Assembly: GCA_030544685.1 (NCBI GenBank)
Contig: CP086683.1
Coordinates: 2,604,001-2,668,000, forward strand
Direction: 5' to 3'
DNA from: Pseudomonas sp. B21_DOA
GTDB lineage: Bacteria; Pseudomonadota; Gammaproteobacteria; Pseudomonadales; Pseudomonadaceae
Length of the DNA: 64,000 nucleotides
Part shown: in pieces, positions 47,320-57,087 of the stretch
Numbering within the stretch: position 1 is the first letter of the stretch
Layout of the letters: each line of letters starts with the position of its first letter
The notes under the pieces: generated by a model
Told to the model about the DNA's origin: nothing
The model's database searches: none
Seen by the model: the letters and a program-made list of their open reading frames with translations, nothing else
Made by a program: the position numbers and the translations under genes

Positions 47320-48048
47320 ATGAATCCTCATGAGCAGTTTCGTGAAGAAGTAAAAGACAACATCGACGGCCTGCAGCAGGACAAGGCGCTGCAAGCAACC
47401 TCGCAGGCCTGGATCAACGACACCGCCAGGCACAAGTACACCTACAACTTCAGCTGGATGGGCCGGCCGATCATCCAGTTCCCGCAGGACATGATCGCCA
47501 TGCAGGAGATCATCTGGGCGGTGCAGCCCGACATCATCGTGGAAACCGGTATCGCCCACGGCGGCTCGCTGGTGTTTTACGCCTCGATGCTGGAACTGAT
47601 CGGCAAAGGGCACGTGCTCGGCGTCGACATCGACATCCGTCAGCACAACCGTGAGGCGATCGAGACCCATCCGATGAGCAAGCGCATCCAGATGATCCAG
47701 GGTTCGAGTATTGACCCGGCCATCGTCGAGCAGGTGCGTCAACGTGTCGAAGGCAAGAAAGTGCTGGTGGTGCTCGATTCCAACCACACCCACGAACACG
47801 TGCTGCAAGAGCTGCGTGCCTACGCACCGATGGCATCGGTCGGTAGCTACTGCGTGGTCATGGACACCGTGGTCGAAGACATGCCGGTGGATGCCTTCCC
47901 TGATCGTCCATGGGGCAAGGGTGACAATCCGAAAACCGCGGTTTGGGCCTACCTGGAAGAAAACCGTGATTTTAAAATCGATCAGGCCGTTCACGGCAAG
48001 TTATTGATTACCGTCGCACCGGACGGCTACTTGCGTCGCGTACGTTAA
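47320..48048 (+). CDS. Cephalosporin hydroxylase (CmcI)-family protein, putative SAM-dependent O-methyltransferase
   Basis: A 242-residue protein of the CmcI/rhamnosyl O-methyltransferase family (PF04989 type). A SAM-binding fold is seen in PDIIVETGIAHGGSLVFYAS, VLGVDIDIRQHNREAI and VLVVLDSNHTHEHVLQELRA, where the acidic residues can bind a metal. Despite the name, family members are mainly sugar or small-molecule O-methyltransferases. A role in O-methylating the flagellar sugar is inferred from position between the acyltransferase and the second giant glycosyltransferase. Confidence 0.8.
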   Translation: MNPHEQFREEVKDNIDGLQQDKALQATSQAWINDTARHKYTYNFSWMGRPIIQFPQDMIAMQEIIWAVQPDIIVETGIAHGGSLVFYASMLELIGKGHVLGVDIDIRQHNREAIETHPMSKRIQMIQGSSIDPAIVEQVRQRVEGKKVLVVLDSNHTHEHVLQELRAYAPMASVGSYCVVMDTVVEDMPVDAFPDRPWGKGDNPKTAVWAYLEENRDFKIDQAVHGKLLITVAPDGYLRRVR

Positions 48049-48097
48049 CCGACAAGACATCGTTGAGTTTTTGGCGACTCGCCAGTTGAGGATTTTT

Positions 48098-51019
48098 ATG
48101 CAAGGCAACAACACCTCTGAACATGGATTGGCACTCAACGAACAGTTGACTGTCGTGTTGATGACCCACGAACGCCCGGCGTTTTTGCGGCGCGCGGTGA
48201 GGTTCTACAGCAGCTTGCCTTGCAGGATTCTTGTGCTGGACTCCTCGGCCGAAGCGCTGCCGGGTATCGCCGACGTTTATCCGAATGTCGACTACGAACA
48301 CTTGCCACAGTACGGCTACTGGGGCATTCGAGCGAAGCTGGCTTATGGCGTTGACCAGGTGACGACGCCACTGATGGTATTTGCCGCGGACGATGACTTT
48401 CATGTACACGATGCGCTGCATGAAGCCGTCGCGTTCATGCACGCCAATCCTGACTACAGCTTCTGTCATGGCTACAGCATGATGTACCTGTCACTGGCCA
48501 ACAGCGTGAGCTACTACCGCCGGGATAAAAAAGTCTGTGAAGACTATGCGTCGGAGACGGCGCAGGACCGTGTACTCGATTATCTGTATCAGTATCTACC
48601 ACCGTTTTACGCAGTTCAGCGCACTGCCAATTTGCAAGAGTGGTATCGCCTGCTGCCTCACGAAACCTCCTTCCAGTGGCAGGAAATCGGCCATACCTGG
48701 TACCTGCTCGCGGTCGGCAAGGCGCGGATTTTGCCGATCCCGTATGTGGTGCGTGAGCTCAACTACGAGCACTCCGATCACAACACCGAGATTTACCACT
48801 CCCTGGCATATACGGATGCGAAAAACGTCGCCGATCGAGAGGCGTTCGCCGGGTTTCTCTCCGGATTGCCTACGCAAATCAAGCACCAGGATCCGCAACA
48901 AGCCAGGCAGTTCGTGCTGGAAAGTTTCGAAGCACTGGCTGACAGCTTGCGCAATCGCCGGTCATTGACCGCCGAGTTGATCATCGAGTCCGCCTGGACT
49001 GATATCGAAACCGGCCCACAGCGCCGTTTTGGCCCGAAACAGTATGTCGAGATGCCGTTCTACAATCAGCCGTTCTTCGATCAACTGCAGTGGTTCGAAT
49101 TTCTCATGCATGCGATGCCGGCGGGGCGTACTCAGCTGCAGAATCTGGAAGGCATCTGGGCGCGTCAGCGCAATCTGATGGAGGCACGCAACAACGACAC
49201 GCCTGAAAGTGTGCTGGATCGCTTGTGGCAGGCACATGACAGTAATGTGTTCAATCGCCAGGTCATTGCGCGCTTGATTGCGCAGCTGCAATTGGTCGGC
49301 GAGGAAGACGACGCGGAGAAATTGCGTGACTGGCTCGCTCGTCTGGAAGAAGTGTCGCGGCAAGGCAACGATCAGGCGTTCGCCAGGATGCTGACGGGCC
49401 GGCTGGTTGACTGGTTGGCGGTGCGTCAGCCCGACGCCGAACAGGCCCGGGCCATTGCCGAGCACCTGGCCGAGAACCGCGGGGGCCACAGTTTGGTATT
49501 TTCCTGCTCGACCTGGATAACGACATCGATAAATTGCAGGTCACGCTGGACAGCTTGCTCGAAGGTCACAGCAAGGCGTTCAAAGTCGTGGTGCTGACCA
49601 CGGGTGAGCCCCGGCAGCGACCACTGCACAGAACACGCTACACTTTGTCCGGGTCACCAAAAGCAATTTTGTCGACAAGTTGAATCAAAGCGTCAGTCAA
49701 TCGTCGTGCGACTGGGTATTGCTGGCCGAAGCAGGCGATGAGTTCACGCCGGGTGGTTTGCTGCGCGCAGGCCTGGAATTGCTCTCTGCCAACCAGGTAC
49801 GAGCTGTGGCCACGGACGAGATTCAGCGCACGGCCAGCGGTGCGCTGGTCGATGTGTTCCGTCCGGGCATCAATCTTGATTTACTGCAAAGCGTGCCGGC
49901 ACTGATGGCTCGACATTGGCTGATTCGTCGCGACGTGTTGATCGCGGCCAATGGTTACCAGGCCGACTTCAACAAGGCGCTGGAATTCGATCTGTTACTG
50001 CGTCTTGTCGAACAAAATGGCCTTGACGGTCTGGCGCACCTGGATGAGCCGCTGCTGATCGCTCGCGCTCCGGTGCTGGAAGAAAACCTCGATGAGCGTC
50101 AGGCCCTGTTGCGCCACTTGGGCAATCGTGGCTACAAGGCGAAAATCACCTCCGCGCAGCCCGGCACTTACCAGATCGATTATCGTCACACCGAACAGCC
50201 GTTGGTGTCGATTATCCTGCCGGCCGGCAATGATTTACCGGCGTTGCAACGCTGCGTGGAAGGGGTGCTGCTCAGGACCCGTTACACCCGCTACGAACTG
50301 TTGATCGCGGCAAGTAGTGACGTGTCAGCTGCGGTCAGCGACTGGCTGGGCAGCTTGAACCACAGCAAGGTGCGCGTGCTGCGTACCGAACATGCACTGA
50401 GTGCGGCCGCATTGTGTAATGCGGCCAGTCGCCAGGCTGCGGGCGAGTTGCTGGTGCTGCTGGCCGCTGACAGTGAAGTGGTCAATCCTAACTGGATCGA
50501 GTCGTTGCTCAATCATGCGCTGCGTCCGGAAGTCGGTATCGTCGGTGCCAAGCTGGTCGACCGCGACGGAATGGTCTCGCACGCCGGTTTGATCCTTGGT
50601 CTGAACGGGGTGTGGGCTCGCCCTTCGTCGGCGAAAAACACAAGGCTAACGGCTATATGCAGCGCCTGTTGGTCGAGCAGAATTACTCGGCCGTGTCGAA
50701 GGTATGCCTGATGGTGCGCAAGGATTTGTTCAACTCGCTCGGCGGGCTGGACGAAGAAACTTTCGCCGCAGGCTACAGCGACGTCGACCTGTGCCTCAAG
50801 GCCGGTCAGGCGGGTTACCTCACCGTGTGGACGCCATCCGTGCAGGTGTTGCATACCGGCGAACAGCCAACAGCCGCCGAAGCGCTGCAAGCGTTGCGTG
50901 AAAAATGGCCCGAGGCATTCGCGCAGGATCCGGCCTACAACGCCAACCTGGCCCTGACCGGCAAAGGTTTCACCCTGGGCGAAAGTGCCCCGATCAACTG
51001 GGCACAGTTGCTCGCTTAA
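48098..51019 (+). CDS. Giant two-domain glycosyltransferase, three frame breaks
   Basis: Restored length is 974 residues. The N-terminal half is a TIGR00180-type glycosyltransferase (LTVVLMTHERPAFLRRAVRF, LMVFAADDDFHVHDALHEAV with a DDD motif); the C-terminal half is a GT2-like domain (PLVSIILPAGNDLPALQRCV, VGIVGAKLVDRDGMVSHAGL, GYSDVDLCLKAGQAGYLTVW) clearly paralogous to the third domain of the 34191 gene. Frame breaks at CC 49487-49488, CCCC 49609-49612 and near 50610-50615; one extra base at each restores GGPQFGIFLLDLDNDIDKLQ, TTGEPPAATTAQNTLHF and GLNGVVGSPFVGEKHKANGY. As printed it would look like three fragments. Likely a second flagellin-glycan glycosyltransferase. Confidence 0.84.
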
Positions 51020-51042
51020 GCTCGCCGGACAGGAATCAGAAC

Positions 51043-52044
51043 ATGTTCAACGGTAAATCGATCTTCATCTCCGGCGGCACCGGCTCGTTCGGGCGCAACT
51101 TCATCCGTCGCTTGCTGGAGCAATACCAGCCCAAGCGCGTGGTGGTGTTCTCCCGCGACGAGCTGAAACAGTACGAAATGCAGCAGACGTTCAACGCGCC
51201 GTGCATGCGCTATTTCATCGGTGACGTGCGTGACGCCGATCGCTTGCGGCAGGCCATGCGCGGTATCGACTACGTGGTGCATGCTGCTGCGCTCAAGCAA
51301 GTGCCGGCGGCGGAATACAACCCGACCGAATGCATTCGCACCAACGTCAATGGCGCGGAAAACATCATCGCCGCTGCCATCGACAATGGCGTGAAGAAAG
51401 TCGTGGCGTTGTCCACCGACAAAGCGGCCAGCCCGATCAATCTGTACGGCGCGACCAAGTTGCTTTCGGACAAACTGTTCGTCGCCGCCAACAACATTGC
51501 CGGCGAGCAGCAAACCCGCTTTGCCGTGGTGCGTTACGGCAATGTCGCCGGTTCGCGCGGCTCGGTGGTGCCGTTCTTCAGTAAACTGATCGCCGATGGC
51601 GCGCAGGAGCTGCCGATCACCGACGAGCGCATGACCCGGTTCTGGATCACCCTTGATCACGGTGTGCAATTCGTTCTCGACAGCTTCGCGCGGATGCACG
51701 GCGGCGAAGTGTTCGTGCCGAAGATTCCGTCGATCCGCGTTGTCGATCTGGCGCGCGGCATGGCCGAGCATCTACCGCACAAAAGCGTCGGCATCCGTCC
51801 GGGCGAAAAACTCCACGAGCTGATGGTGCCGCTGGACGATGCGCGCATGACTCTGGAATTTGAAGATCACTACACGATTCAGCCGTCGATTCGCTTCACC
51901 AGCGTCGATGTCGATTTTGCCGTCGACAAACTCGGCGAGCGCGGGCGCGCGGTGAGCGAAGATTTCGAGTACCGCTCCGATACCAATCCGCAGTTCCTTT
52001 CGGTCGGGCAGATCGCTGATCTGCACGCGAAACTCTCGGCATGA
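51043..52044 (+). CDS. pseB: UDP-GlcNAc 4,6-dehydratase (inverting) PseB
   Basis: A 333-residue SDR enzyme, first step of pseudaminic acid synthesis. NADP-binding ISGGTGSFGRNFIRRLL, the PseB-typical DVRDADRLRQAMRGIDYVVH and the catalytic STDKAASPINLYGATKLLSD are present; the YGATK Lys and Thr-Asp-Lys are the active-site residues of the 5-inverting type. It yields UDP-2-acetamido-2,6-dideoxy-beta-L-arabino-hexos-4-ulose. ATG 51043 gives the usual MFNGKSIFISGGTG. ATGA overlap with pseC. Confidence 0.96.
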   Translation: MFNGKSIFISGGTGSFGRNFIRRLLEQYQPKRVVVFSRDELKQYEMQQTFNAPCMRYFIGDVRDADRLRQAMRGIDYVVHAAALKQVPAAEYNPTECIRTNVNGAENIIAAAIDNGVKKVVALSTDKAASPINLYGATKLLSDKLFVAANNIAGEQQTRFAVVRYGNVAGSRGSVVPFFSKLIADGAQELPITDERMTRFWITLDHGVQFVLDSFARMHGGEVFVPKIPSIRVVDLARGMAEHLPHKSVGIRPGEKLHELMVPLDDARMTLEFEDHYTIQPSIRFTSVDVDFAVDKLGERGRAVSEDFEYRSDTNPQFLSVGQIADLHAKLSA

Positions 52045-53201
52045 TCCCCTACGGTCGGCAAAGCCTCGATCAGGCGGACATCGATGCGGTGGTCGCGGTG
52101 CTGCAATCAGACTGGCTGACCCAGGGGCCAACCATCGAACGCTTCGAGCAGGCGATGGCCGCCCGTTGCCAGGCCGATTTCGCGGTAGCGGTGTGCAACG
52201 CCACCGCGGCGCTGCACATCGCTTGTCTGGCGGCGGGGCTGGGGCCGGGCGATCGTTTGTGGACCACGCCGAACACCTTTCTCGCCTCGGCCAACTGCGG
52301 GCGCTATTGCGGCGCCGAGGTCGATTTTGTCGACATCGATCCGCTGACCTGGAACCTCGATGCGGTGGTTCTGGCCGCGAAGCTGGAACAGGCCGAGCGC
52401 GACGGCACGTTGCCGAAAGTGCTGGTCGCGGTGGCGTTCTCGGGACAGAGCTGTGACATGCGGCGCATCGCCGAACTGGCCGAGCGCTACAACTTCACCG
52501 TGATCGAGGATGCCTCTCACGCCGTCGGCGCCAGCTATGCCGGGCGCCCGGTCGGTTGCGGCGAATTTGCCGCGATGACCGTGTTCAGTTTCCATCCAGT
52601 GAAAATCATCACCAGCGCCGAGGGCGGCATGGTCCTGACCAATCACCCGCACCTGGTCGAGCGTTTGCAACGCTTGCGCAGCCACGGCATGACCCGTGAT
52701 GCGCAGCAGATGACCGAGCCCAGTCACGGGCCGTGGTACTACCAGCAGATCGAACTGGGCTTCAATTATCGGGTCACCGATCTGCAAGCGGCGCTGGGCC
52801 TGTCACAGTTGGACAAACTGGACGGATTCATCGCCCGGCGCCGCGAATTGGCGGCGCGCTATCATCGCTTGCTGGCGTATTTGCCGGTGACGTTGCCGAG
52901 CCCGCAGGAAGAGGCGGAGTCTGCCTGGCACTTGTATGTGATTCGCTTGCAGACCGAGCGCATCAGCCTCAGTCATCGTCAGGTCTTCGAAGGTTTGCGC
53001 GTCGCCGGTATCGGCGTGAATCTGCACTACATTCCCGTGCACTTGCAGCCTTACTATCAGGACCTTGGTTTTGCCGAGGGTGATTTTCCCGAGGCTGAAC
53101 GCTATTACGCTCAAGCCATCAGCTTGCCGCTGTATCCCTTGCTGACTGATGAGCAGCAGGATCATGTAGTCGAGCAACTGCGGCGACTGACCGAAGGATG
53201 A
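52041..53201 (+). CDS. pseC: UDP-4-amino-sugar aminotransferase PseC
   Basis: A 386-residue DegT-type PLP enzyme that aminates C4 of the PseB product. Start MIPYGRQSLDQADIDAVVAV is typical of PseC. The PLP Lys lies in FSFHPVKIITSAEGGMVLT, with AVCNATAALHIACLA and VIEDASHAVGASY upstream. It differs from the island's other DegT enzyme, so the two act on different sugars. Overlaps pseB by four bases; 28 nt before the methylase gene. Confidence 0.95.
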   Translation: MIPYGRQSLDQADIDAVVAVLQSDWLTQGPTIERFEQAMAARCQADFAVAVCNATAALHIACLAAGLGPGDRLWTTPNTFLASANCGRYCGAEVDFVDIDPLTWNLDAVVLAAKLEQAERDGTLPKVLVAVAFSGQSCDMRRIAELAERYNFTVIEDASHAVGASYAGRPVGCGEFAAMTVFSFHPVKIITSAEGGMVLTNHPHLVERLQRLRSHGMTRDAQQMTEPSHGPWYYQQIELGFNYRVTDLQAALGLSQLDKLDGFIARRRELAARYHRLLAYLPVTLPSPQEEAESAWHLYVIRLQTERISLSHRQVFEGLRVAGIGVNLHYIPVHLQPYYQDLGFAEGDFPEAERYYAQAISLPLYPLLTDEQQDHVVEQLRRLTEG

Positions 53202-53229
53202 CCGCTGCGGCGGTGGACGAGACTGTGCA

Positions 53230-53850
53230 ATGCGCGATCTGAGCGAGCAGGAAAGGTTCTGGCAGGGTGAGTTCGGCAACCAGTACGTTGAGCGCAACGT
53301 CGGCCAGGCGCTGGTGGCGGGCAATCTCGGCTTTTTCGCCAAAGCGCTGAGCCGCGCGGGGCGTGTCGACAGTCTGCTGGAGCTGGGCACCAACGCCGGC
53401 AACAATTTGCAGGCACTGCGTCAGTTATTGCCGCGCTGCGAACTGTTCGGGGTCGAGATCAACGAAAGCGCCTATGCACAGGCGCAGGCGCTGGACATTG
53501 CGCAGATCTGGCACGGCTCGTTGTTCGATTTTCCTGGCGAGCGCCGCTACGATCTGACCCTGAGCAAAGGCGTGCTGATCCATCTGGCCCCTGAGCTGTT
53601 GCCGCGCGCCTATGCGCAGTTGTACGAGCTGAGCCAGCGCTACATCCTGATCGCCGAGTATTACAATCCGGCGCCGGTGGAAATTGCCTACCGCGGCAAC
53701 AGCGGCAAGCTGTTCAAGCGTGATTTCGCCGGGGAAATGCTCGACCGCTATGCTGACCTGCAACTGGTCGACTATGGCTTCGTCTATCACCGCGATCCGC
53801 AGTTTCCGGCGGACGACATCACTTGGTTCCTGTTGGAAAAACGCCCTTGA
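53230..53850 (+). CDS. Pseudaminic acid biosynthesis-associated methylase
   Basis: A 206-residue class I SAM methyltransferase of the TIGR03587 type found only in pse clusters. It starts MRDLSEQERFWQGEFGNQYV and has the SAM motif SLLELGTNAGNNLQALRQLL, followed by ELFGVEINESAYAQA and LSKGVLIHLAPELLPRAY. The methyl acceptor is not established; modification of a pseudaminic acid derivative is a fair guess. Its stop overlaps the TTG start of pseF. Confidence 0.85.
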   Translation: MRDLSEQERFWQGEFGNQYVERNVGQALVAGNLGFFAKALSRAGRVDSLLELGTNAGNNLQALRQLLPRCELFGVEINESAYAQAQALDIAQIWHGSLFDFPGERRYDLTLSKGVLIHLAPELLPRAYAQLYELSQRYILIAEYYNPAPVEIAYRGNSGKLFKRDFAGEMLDRYADLQLVDYGFVYHRDPQFPADDITWFLLEKRP

Positions 53851-54540
53851 GCAACGTCGCAATCATCCCTGCCCGTGGCGGCAGCAAGCGTATCCCGCGC
53901 AAGAATCTCTTGCCGTTCGATGGCGTGCCGATGATTGCCCGCTCGATCCGCACGGCGCTGGATTCAGGTTTGTTCGAGCAGGTTGTGGTCAGCACCGACG
54001 ATGTCGAGATTGCCGAGGTCGCGAGGGCGCACGGTGCGCAGGTACCGTTCATGCGCCCGGCCGATCTGGCCGATGATTTCACCGGCACGGCGGCGGTCAT
54101 CGCGCATGCGCTGGAGCAGTTGCCGACCTTCGATTTTGCCTGCTGCATTTACGCCACTGCGCCGCTGTTGCAGGCACGCTATCTGCGTCAGGGTTTCGAG
54201 CTGCTGGAGCAGCATCCTGATCGATCATTTGCGTTCTCGGTTTGTGATTTCGCGTTTCCGGTGCAGCGTGCGCTGACCGTGGACGGAAAGGGGCCTTGAC
54301 GGCGTTGTATCCCGAGTTTCGCAATACCCGCTCGCAGGATCTGCCCGAGGCGTATCAGGATGCCGGTCAGTTCTATTGGGGCGCAGCGCGGCGTGGCTGC
54401 GCGGTGACGTGCTGTACTCGCCGGCCAGCCTGCCGGTGATTCTGCCGCGCTATCTGGTCCAGGACATCGACACGCCCGAGGACTTCAAACGCGCCGAATA
54501 CCTGTACGCGGCGCTCAAGGCCGGCGGAGAGCTTTCATGA
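53847..54540 (+). CDS. pseF: CMP-pseudaminic acid cytidylyltransferase PseF, two frame breaks
   Basis: It activates pseudaminic acid with CTP. The N-terminal signature SNVAIIPARGGSKRIPRKNL and the CTP/sugar-binding RSIRTALDSGLFEQVVVSTDD are intact. Two breaks, each in a GGGG run (54290-54293 and 54378-54381), are repaired by one G each: GKGALTALYPEFRNTRSQDL and QFYWGRSAAWLRGDVLYSPA, ending LVQDIDTPEDFKRAEYLYAA. Restored length is 231 residues, as expected. Start is a TTG (53847) within the upstream stop, the coupled pattern of this operon. TGA overlaps pseG ATG. Confidence 0.93.
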
Positions 54541-56042
54541 GAGTGCTGATTCGCGCTGACGCCTCGCCGACCATTGGCAGCGGTCACATCGCCCGTTGCC
54601 TGACTTTGGCGCGGGTAATGAAACAGCAGGGCAGCCATGTCGCGTTTGCCTGCCGGCGCTTGCCGGGGCATCGACTGGATGCCTTGAATGCCGAAGGCTT
54701 CGAAACCTTCGCGCTGCCCGAGCGCTATCGCGATGAGGACCCGTTGCAGGCCATCGAATCGATGCTGCCGTGGCAGTTCGACATTGATGCACTGGGCTTG
54801 CTGCTCGACGGGCAGGCGGAGTTCGACTGGATCATCGTCGACCATTACGGCCTCGACCATCACTGGCAAACTGCGGCGCGGCGCTGGGCGCATCGCATCG
54901 CGGCGGTGGACGATCTGGCCACCCGGCGTTACAGCGTCGATCTGCTGCTCAATCAGAATCTGTCCGGCCTCAGCGAAAACTATGCGCCGCTGCTGCCGGC
55001 GGGATGCCGCACCTTGCTCGGCCCGCGCTATGCGATGTTGCGCGAGGAATTCGCTTGCGCGGCAATCGAGATCAAACCGACGGCGCGCCGGGTATTGGTC
55101 AACTTCGGCGGCTTCGATGCGGCGATGCAGACCCATCACGCGATGCTCGCCCTGGCCGATTTCAACGAGCTGCAAGTGGACTTCGTTGCCGGCGCCGACA
55201 ACCCGGCGTGGGCACAAATGCAGGCGTTGGCCGAGACGCGGCCGAACTGGCGCTTGCACAGTTTTGTCAGCGATTTTTATCAGCGCATGACCGAGGCCGA
55301 TCTGTTCATCGGCGCGGGCGGCGGTACCAGTTGGGAGCGTGCGGCGCTGGGCCTGCCGACAATCTGCATCGCGGTGTCGAACAACCAGCAGGCCAACGGT
55401 GAAGTCATGGCCGCTGCGGGCGCGCATGTGTTTCTCGGCGCCCGTGAGCAAGTCAGCATTGAGCAATTGCGCGATGCGGTGGGGTTCGTCGCCAACAATT
55501 TCTATTTGCGCCAAAGCCTGGCCGAACGCTCGCGGCAACTGGTCGATGGCCGTGGCGCCGAGCGCGTTGCGGCAGCATTGGCCGGGGCGGTGCTGAAGCT
55601 GCGCCCGGCAACGCTCGACGACGCGCAGTTGCTGTTCGACGGGCGCAATGCCGAAGCGGTGCGGCGCGGGTCGCTGGACTCCAGCGTGATCGACTGGCCG
55701 CAGCATCTGGACTGGCTGACGGCGAGTCTGCGCAACCCGCAGCGGCTGTTGTTGATTGCCGAGGCCGACGACGGTGCCGTTGGTGTGGTGCGTTATGACC
55801 TGCGCGGGTTCGACGCGGAGGTTTCACTGTATCTGCTTGAGGGGCGCATCGGCCTGGGCTGGGGCAGGGCGCTGCTGGCGCGGGGCGAAGCGTTCGTCAC
55901 GATGCACTGGGCGCAACTGCAAGCTATCAGCGCTCGGGTTTTGCCGGGCAACATCCCGTCGTTGAATCTGTTTCGTGACGCAGGCTTCAGCCAGGAGGCC
56001 TGCGCGTTCACTCGTGTTCTGAAGGAACCTTCGCATGACTAG
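54537..56042 (+). CDS. pseG: PseG-PseH fusion: UDP-sugar hydrolase plus GNAT N-acetyltransferase
   Basis: A 501-residue bifunctional enzyme. Residues 1-350 are PseG (MRVLIRADASPTIGSGHIAR, VDHYGLDHHW, FIGAGGGTSWERAALGLPTI), which removes UDP from the 2,4-diacetamido sugar; residues about 355-501 are a GNAT acetyltransferase like PseH (LRPATLDDAQLLFDGRNAEA, GRIGLGWGRALLARGEAFVT), which acetylates the C4 amine before hydrolysis. No separate pseH is in the cluster, so this fusion would supply the step. It overlaps pseF by four bases and pseI by eight. Confidence 0.92.
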   Translation: MRVLIRADASPTIGSGHIARCLTLARVMKQQGSHVAFACRRLPGHRLDALNAEGFETFALPERYRDEDPLQAIESMLPWQFDIDALGLLLDGQAEFDWIIVDHYGLDHHWQTAARRWAHRIAAVDDLATRRYSVDLLLNQNLSGLSENYAPLLPAGCRTLLGPRYAMLREEFACAAIEIKPTARRVLVNFGGFDAAMQTHHAMLALADFNELQVDFVAGADNPAWAQMQALAETRPNWRLHSFVSDFYQRMTEADLFIGAGGGTSWERAALGLPTICIAVSNNQQANGEVMAAAGAHVFLGAREQVSIEQLRDAVGFVANNFYLRQSLAERSRQLVDGRGAERVAAALAGAVLKLRPATLDDAQLLFDGRNAEAVRRGSLDSSVIDWPQHLDWLTASLRNPQRLLLIAEADDGAVGVVRYDLRGFDAEVSLYLLEGRIGLGWGRALLARGEAFVTMHWAQLQAISARVLPGNIPSLNLFRDAGFSQEACAFTRVLKEPSHD

Positions 56043-57087
56043 CTTCAAGATTGGCCACCGCTCGATCGGTGCCGATGCGCCGCCGTTCATCATTGCCGAG
56101 ATGAGCGGCAACCATAACCAGTCGCTGGAGGTCGCCCTGCAAATCGTCGAGGCTGCTGCCAGAGCCGGGGCGCATGCCTTGAAGCTGCAAACCTATACTG
56201 CCGAGACCATGACCCTGGATCTGTCTGAAGGCGAATTCTTCATCAAGGATCCGGGTAGTCTGTGGGCTGGCACCTCACTGTATGAGCTGTACGAAAAAGC
56301 CCATACGCCGTGGGAATGGCACGCGCCGATTTTTGCTCGGGCCAAAGAATTGGGAATGCTCGCGTTCTCGACGCCGTTTGATGACAGCGCGGTGGATTTT
56401 CTCGAAAGCCTCGATGTACCGGCCTACAAGATCGCCAGTTTCGAAAACACCGACCTGCCGCTGATTCGTCGTGTGGCGGCTACCGGTAAGCCGTTGATCA
56501 TTTCCACCGGCATGGCCAGCATCGCCGAACTGGATGAAAGCGTGCGGGCCGCACGCGAGGCTGGCTGCAAGGATCTGGTGCTGCTCAAGTGCACCAGCAC
56601 CTATCCGGCGACCCCGCTCAACAGCAACGTACGCACGATCCCGCATTTGCGGGAATTGTTCGGTTGTGAAGTGGGGTTGTCCGATCATTCGATGGGCGTT
56701 GGCGTTTCCGTTGCGGCGGTGGCGCTCGGGGCGACAGTGGTTGAAAAACATTTCACCCTTGACCGTTCAGCCGGTGGCGTCGACGCCAGTTTTTCCCTGG
56801 AACCTACAGAAATGGCCAGTCTGGTGGTAGAAACCGAGCGCGCCTGGCAGGCCATGGGCCAGGTGCATTACGGCGTCACCGAAGCCGAGCGCAAGTCGCT
56901 GGTGTATCGGCGCTCGCTGTATGTCACCGCCGACATGGTCGCCGGTGAGACCTTCAGTCGCGACAATCTGCGCGCGATTCGCCCGGGTCTCGGTCTGCCG
57001 CCCAAGCACACCGACGCCGTCCTCGGCCGCCGCGCCCGCGCACCGATCAAGCGTGGCACGCCGCTGGACTGGTCGTTGCTCGAATAA
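56035..57087 (+). CDS. pseI: Pseudaminic acid synthase PseI
   Basis: A 350-residue NeuB-type enzyme that condenses the 6-deoxy-2,4-diacetamido-altrose with phosphoenolpyruvate. The TIM-barrel N-terminal part contains FIIAEMSGNHNQSLEVALQI, MLAFSTPFDDSAVDFL and GLSDHSMGVGVSVAAVALGA; the last ~60 residues form the SAF (antifreeze-like) domain (RRSLYVTADMVAGETFSRDN). All steps of the Pse pathway are thus present between 51043 and 57087. It is the last gene of the overlapped block. Confidence 0.96.
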   Translation: MTSFKIGHRSIGADAPPFIIAEMSGNHNQSLEVALQIVEAAARAGAHALKLQTYTAETMTLDLSEGEFFIKDPGSLWAGTSLYELYEKAHTPWEWHAPIFARAKELGMLAFSTPFDDSAVDFLESLDVPAYKIASFENTDLPLIRRVAATGKPLIISTGMASIAELDESVRAAREAGCKDLVLLKCTSTYPATPLNSNVRTIPHLRELFGCEVGLSDHSMGVGVSVAAVALGATVVEKHFTLDRSAGGVDASFSLEPTEMASLVVETERAWQAMGQVHYGVTEAERKSLVYRRSLYVTADMVAGETFSRDNLRAIRPGLGLPPKHTDAVLGRRARAPIKRGTPLDWSLLE

